From: Aphelocoma coerulescens
Taxonomy: Eukaryota; Chordata; Aves; Passeriformes; Corvidae
Direction: 5' to 3'
DNA: 64,000 bases
NCBI RefSeq assembly: GCF_041296385.1
Contig: NC_091013.1
Coordinates: 11,174,001 to 11,238,000, forward strand
In this document: positions 60,801 through 64,000 of the stretch, piece after piece
How the letters are laid out: the number at the start of each line of letters is the position of its first letter
How positions within the stretch are numbered: position 1 is the stretch's first letter
Translations under genes and position numbers: made by a program
The notes under the pieces: model-generated
Database searches by the model: none
Told to the model about the DNA's origin: nothing
Seen by the model: only the letters and a program-made list of their open reading frames with translations

Positions 60801-62114
60801 GACTTAATATTCAAGGCTGAAAATAACTTTGTTTTATTAAACCTGAAATTCATTAAGACAATAAATAGTAAAACTAACACTACACATTAAATGAGGATAT
60901 AATAAATGTTGTTTTATTCAAAGTTTCACCTTGCAGAAAAGCAACAATCTCCTCAAATCACACAGGACTTGCAAGTACTGGAAAATATAATAAGAGAGAA
61001 CTTGAGAAAATCATGCAGATATAGTGTTTCACCATATTTACCCCTAATTGGAAAAAGGAAGGTAGAAATGAAGAGTCCTGTTTCATCTTCCTGTGCTAAA
61101 TGAAGAGAGATGACAAATAATATTGAACTGGATAATAAACAATACTCTCTGTAATCTAAAAAATATCCACTACAATGCCATAAGACATTTTAGCTCTAAT
61201 AAACAATTATTTGGAAATACAAACTTCTTTTAATTCTATGGGATTTTCTAAAAATGAAAGTATTTTGATATTATTTAATACAATTCAGAGAAAAGTTATT
61301 CTTTCTTAATAGAAGTTTCAGGGGACTTAAAGCTATCAAAATATTAATCTTTCATATGATGCATCATTAGCAGAACTAAAAATTCTCGTATTCTGCAAGG
61401 TTTTGGAGCACAGCTCTGGAATACCCAGAGCACACCTCCCAGTAGCAGAAATTAAGCAGCTGGTTGCATGGTTTTGGATAGATCCCATCTCTATTATTCA
61501 AAAGCTTGCTTGTTGGAATAGAAATTTCACCCTTTCTGATGAAGTGGGTAACACTCATTTCCAGTTCATACTTATATTGTTTGCTGGATCAAGACTGTCC
61601 CTGCGGTTCTTGATTTTCAGCAAAAGATTATTTTTAAGAGGCACATGGAGAATCAGTGAAATAGTATTGACTTTGTAGCAGCTATATTTATTTAAAAAAA
61701 ATGCTGCTAAGTTATTTTGTGACCTTTGGGGAAAAAAAAAAAAAATCAAAAACTTCCCCCAGGAGCCTTTTTCTTGGTAGCCCCAAGTGCTGTGGTTTGA
61801 AATAAGGCTTCAATAATGTTCTCAGTACAGAAAATTCTGAGTATTCCACTGGATATTAATAAAAGAACTAAAAGATTTCTGTTAAACAATGAGATTTTTA
61901 AAGATACGAAAAGAATTCAGGCCCTGTTTATGAGGCTGAGGAGAAACTTGTGAAGGAAAATGCTTAGTATGCAACTGTCTTTTTATAGTTGGAATAATCT
62001 CCTGACTCTTAAATAATTTCTTGCATATCACCCTGTGCATGACAGAGGAGAGAGGAAGGAGAGGGGACTAGCTGATTCCTTCCTTTCTCTAGAACTGTCT
62101 CACTGCATAATCCT
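51813..62114. other. Large intergenic block, nothing recognised
   Basis: About 10 kb with no supported gene, LINE or LTR. If mammalian order holds, NR0B1 would lie on the plus strand somewhere to the right, but neither its GC-rich first exon nor the last ligand-binding-domain exon is visible. The interval 56600-56960 (homeodomain-like AATTA and TTAATTAG words) and the stretch around 58430-58530 look like possible conserved non-coding sequence, but this cannot be judged without an alignment. Confidence 0.5.
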
Positions 62115-62180
62115 AAAACAAACTAAGACGCAAGGGACCTCTGAAGAGTACCTGGTCCAGGCTCCTGTATAAAGCAGACT
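62115..62180 (-). mobile_element. Short CR1 remnant
   Basis: AAACTAAGACGCAAGGGACC followed by TCTGAAGAGTACCTGGTCCA matches the antisense CR1 opening ('ggaagggacctctgaagatcatctggtcca') over about 40 bases. The rest is lost. Confidence 0.45.
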
Positions 62181-62186
62181 GATTGT

Positions 62187-62340
62187 GATGTTATTTTATT
62201 CTTATGTTATTTTATAATACTACAATACTATATATGTTATTTTATAATATTATGATATGTTATTATTATGTTTTTTATGGTTATGTTGTTATGTTATGTT
62301 ATGTTATGTTATGTTATGTTATGTTATGTTATGTTATGTT
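62187..62340. repeat. Microsatellite, (ATGTT)10 with degenerate flank
   Basis: Ten perfect ATGTT units occupy 62291-62340. They are preceded by a degenerate TTATTTTAT/TTATG-rich tract from about 62187. The array is open in more than one frame, giving low-complexity Met/Leu/Cys/Tyr peptides with no meaning. It is probably polymorphic. Confidence 0.93.
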
Positions 62341-64000
62341 ATATTACAGTATTATTTTAAAGATATTTTATTTATTTATGATTTTGATGCCCAGCCCTTG
62401 TCCAGCCACCATGTCCCTGGGCACCTGGCTACCAGCAGCACCAGAGAAGGGGGTGACTACTTGGCCCCTCCTAACCACAGCCCCAGGCTGTGACTGAAGA
62501 GGACTCTCAGAAAATTTACATCCCCTTGCCTCAAAGGATCAGAGAAGTTTGAGTCCACTTCTCTCTGCCTATCAGCTCCATATAGGATATTTCCCCTGCC
62601 TCTCTGGTCATGTGTAAGAGATTTGGAGCTCCCCCTCCTCTTCCTATCCAACACAGGGAGGACCCTGTCCTGCCATTGCACACAGACACACTCTTGCAAG
62701 CTTAGGTAGCGCAGTTTGAAGAGGTAAAAATTGCAATCTCCAAGGCAGTTGTGTCAGCAGGACACCCCAGGGAGTTACACTTCTACTGCCAAAAATGCAT
62801 TTTAAAAATATAGCTTCTTTTCCTCAAACTTCATGGCTTACTGTGCTGCTTTTCTAACAAAAACAAGCCACAGTCCTACCAATATAACTGCAACTGCCTT
62901 CTGCCAGGGAAAGCAGACCCTAAAATAGCTTCTTGAAGATAAACAATACAGTTTCTTCTACAAAAATAATGCCTACACCAAAAATTATATCCATATAACT
63001 GTACAGATGGAGCAGTAAGATTCCTCAAGATTGATCCTTCCCTGCACTTTCAAGTCTGGCTGCCTGAAGTTAGATCTCTCAATCTATTTTCCAGCATGTA
63101 GACAGGCAATCAGACTTTAATGAGTGCTTAGCACTCCTCAGATTCCCAGGAATCCCAGGAAACAGTTTACTTTTTAGTCACTAATGCCACTTCTAGAAAC
63201 ACTGAAAGACAGACAAATCTGAGTCAAAGGGTATCCTCCAACAATTTACAAATTGTAATTTTTTTTTTCTGCTCATCTTGCCTAAAAATAGAACAAACGC
63301 TACCGATTTAATGAATTTGAATGCCCTAAATTAAGAAAAACCCCACTCTTTTTTAAACAGTGTCTCACATTCTGACTCTTCACAAGCCTCTGGGAAATGG
63401 TACAAGCAAAATGATATTCCTACCCCATGTGACATATGATTCCTCCAAGGGAAGAAAGTCGAGACCACAGATAACACATTCTCTCTTTCTAATTTTTATA
63501 GACATTATTTAGCACTGCATGCAAGTTTTTGTTCAAGTACTTATAAATGTCTTCAACGAACTTTAAGGCAGAATGCTTCAAAATGAAAGATACCATTACC
63601 ACGGTTAGGTAATGGAGAAGAAAGTAACAACTACAGGAGAAGAAAAGTGGGATTTATGGATTGTTTGTTGTTAATTAACTAGAATACATGTGTGCACGCT
63701 CTCTCAGGAAGCACAGACCAGGAAGAGCAGTGGTGTGGGATTTGCTGCCTTCTGGCTTCTTTCCTGGGGGGCACCAGTCTGATCAAGATATCTGCTTGGG
63801 AAGGGAAGCCCAGACTGTTTTCTGAGAGGAGCAGTGGGTGATTGATATGGTTGGGATCACCAATTTGCTCTTCACTTGCTAATGTGACAATGTTAATACC
63901 CATTGCCCTTCATTTATGATTTCTGGCACTGTCACAGCCTAATCCTGATAAAATATGAAACAGTGCATTGTAGATTGTTACTGCACAGAGATTTTTGGTA
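62341..64000. other. Intergenic, nothing recognised
   Basis: No gene, LINE or LTR is recognised up to the window end. The open frames at 62457-62699 (-) and 63679-63903 (-) are short and carry no family features. Confidence 0.6.

Overview
This window looks like bird nuclear DNA. It is AT-rich and gene-poor, has no bacterial-style operons, and carries several CR1 LINE copies (the dominant avian non-LTR retrotransposon) together with short solo LTRs. The LTR styles suggest a songbird, but I cannot fix the species by eye.

One protein-coding gene is convincing. It is an uninterrupted coding exon at 20303-21178 (+) for the innate-immune adaptor TASL (formerly CXorf21). In the endolysosomal TLR7/8/9 pathway TASL binds the transporter SLC15A4 and recruits IRF5 through a C-terminal pLxIS motif. 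Both hallmarks are visible: an N-terminus starting MLSEGYL and a C-terminus containing TLHIS. In mammals TASL lies between NR0B1 and GK, and I see no exon of either neighbour here. By orientation GK would be expected to the left on the minus strand and NR0B1 to the right on the plus strand, beyond the window.

Just upstream of TASL is a compact candidate promoter. A 39-bp-period tandem duplication (19849-19921) carries one GGGAAACCCC kappaB-type site per copy. It is followed by a TATA-like box (19945), a candidate 5'UTR exon ending at a good splice donor (20203/20204), and a very short candidate intron ending next to the start codon. Two AATAAA signals lie 60-100 bases after the stop codon. 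This block is the most interesting part of the window.

The rest is intergenic. Recognisable elements are: CR1 copies at about 5.5 kb, 15.4-16.4 kb (with a second CR1 nested inside in the opposite orientation), 41.8 kb and 51.2 kb; weaker CR1 remnants at 2.5, 21.6 and 62.1 kb; a solo LTR at 14735-15010 with a perfect 6-bp target-site duplication; LTR-like sequences at about 32.2-33.4 kb and 37.4-37.9 kb; a degenerate minisatellite at 29.57-29.82 kb that may lie in an LTR U3; a 38-bp poly-T tract; an (ATGTT)10 microsatellite; and a 70-nt near-perfect hairpin at 8356-8425. The remaining blocks hold no gene I can support. I found no CRISPR, tRNA, rRNA or other recognisable RNA gene, and no convincing novel multi-gene system.
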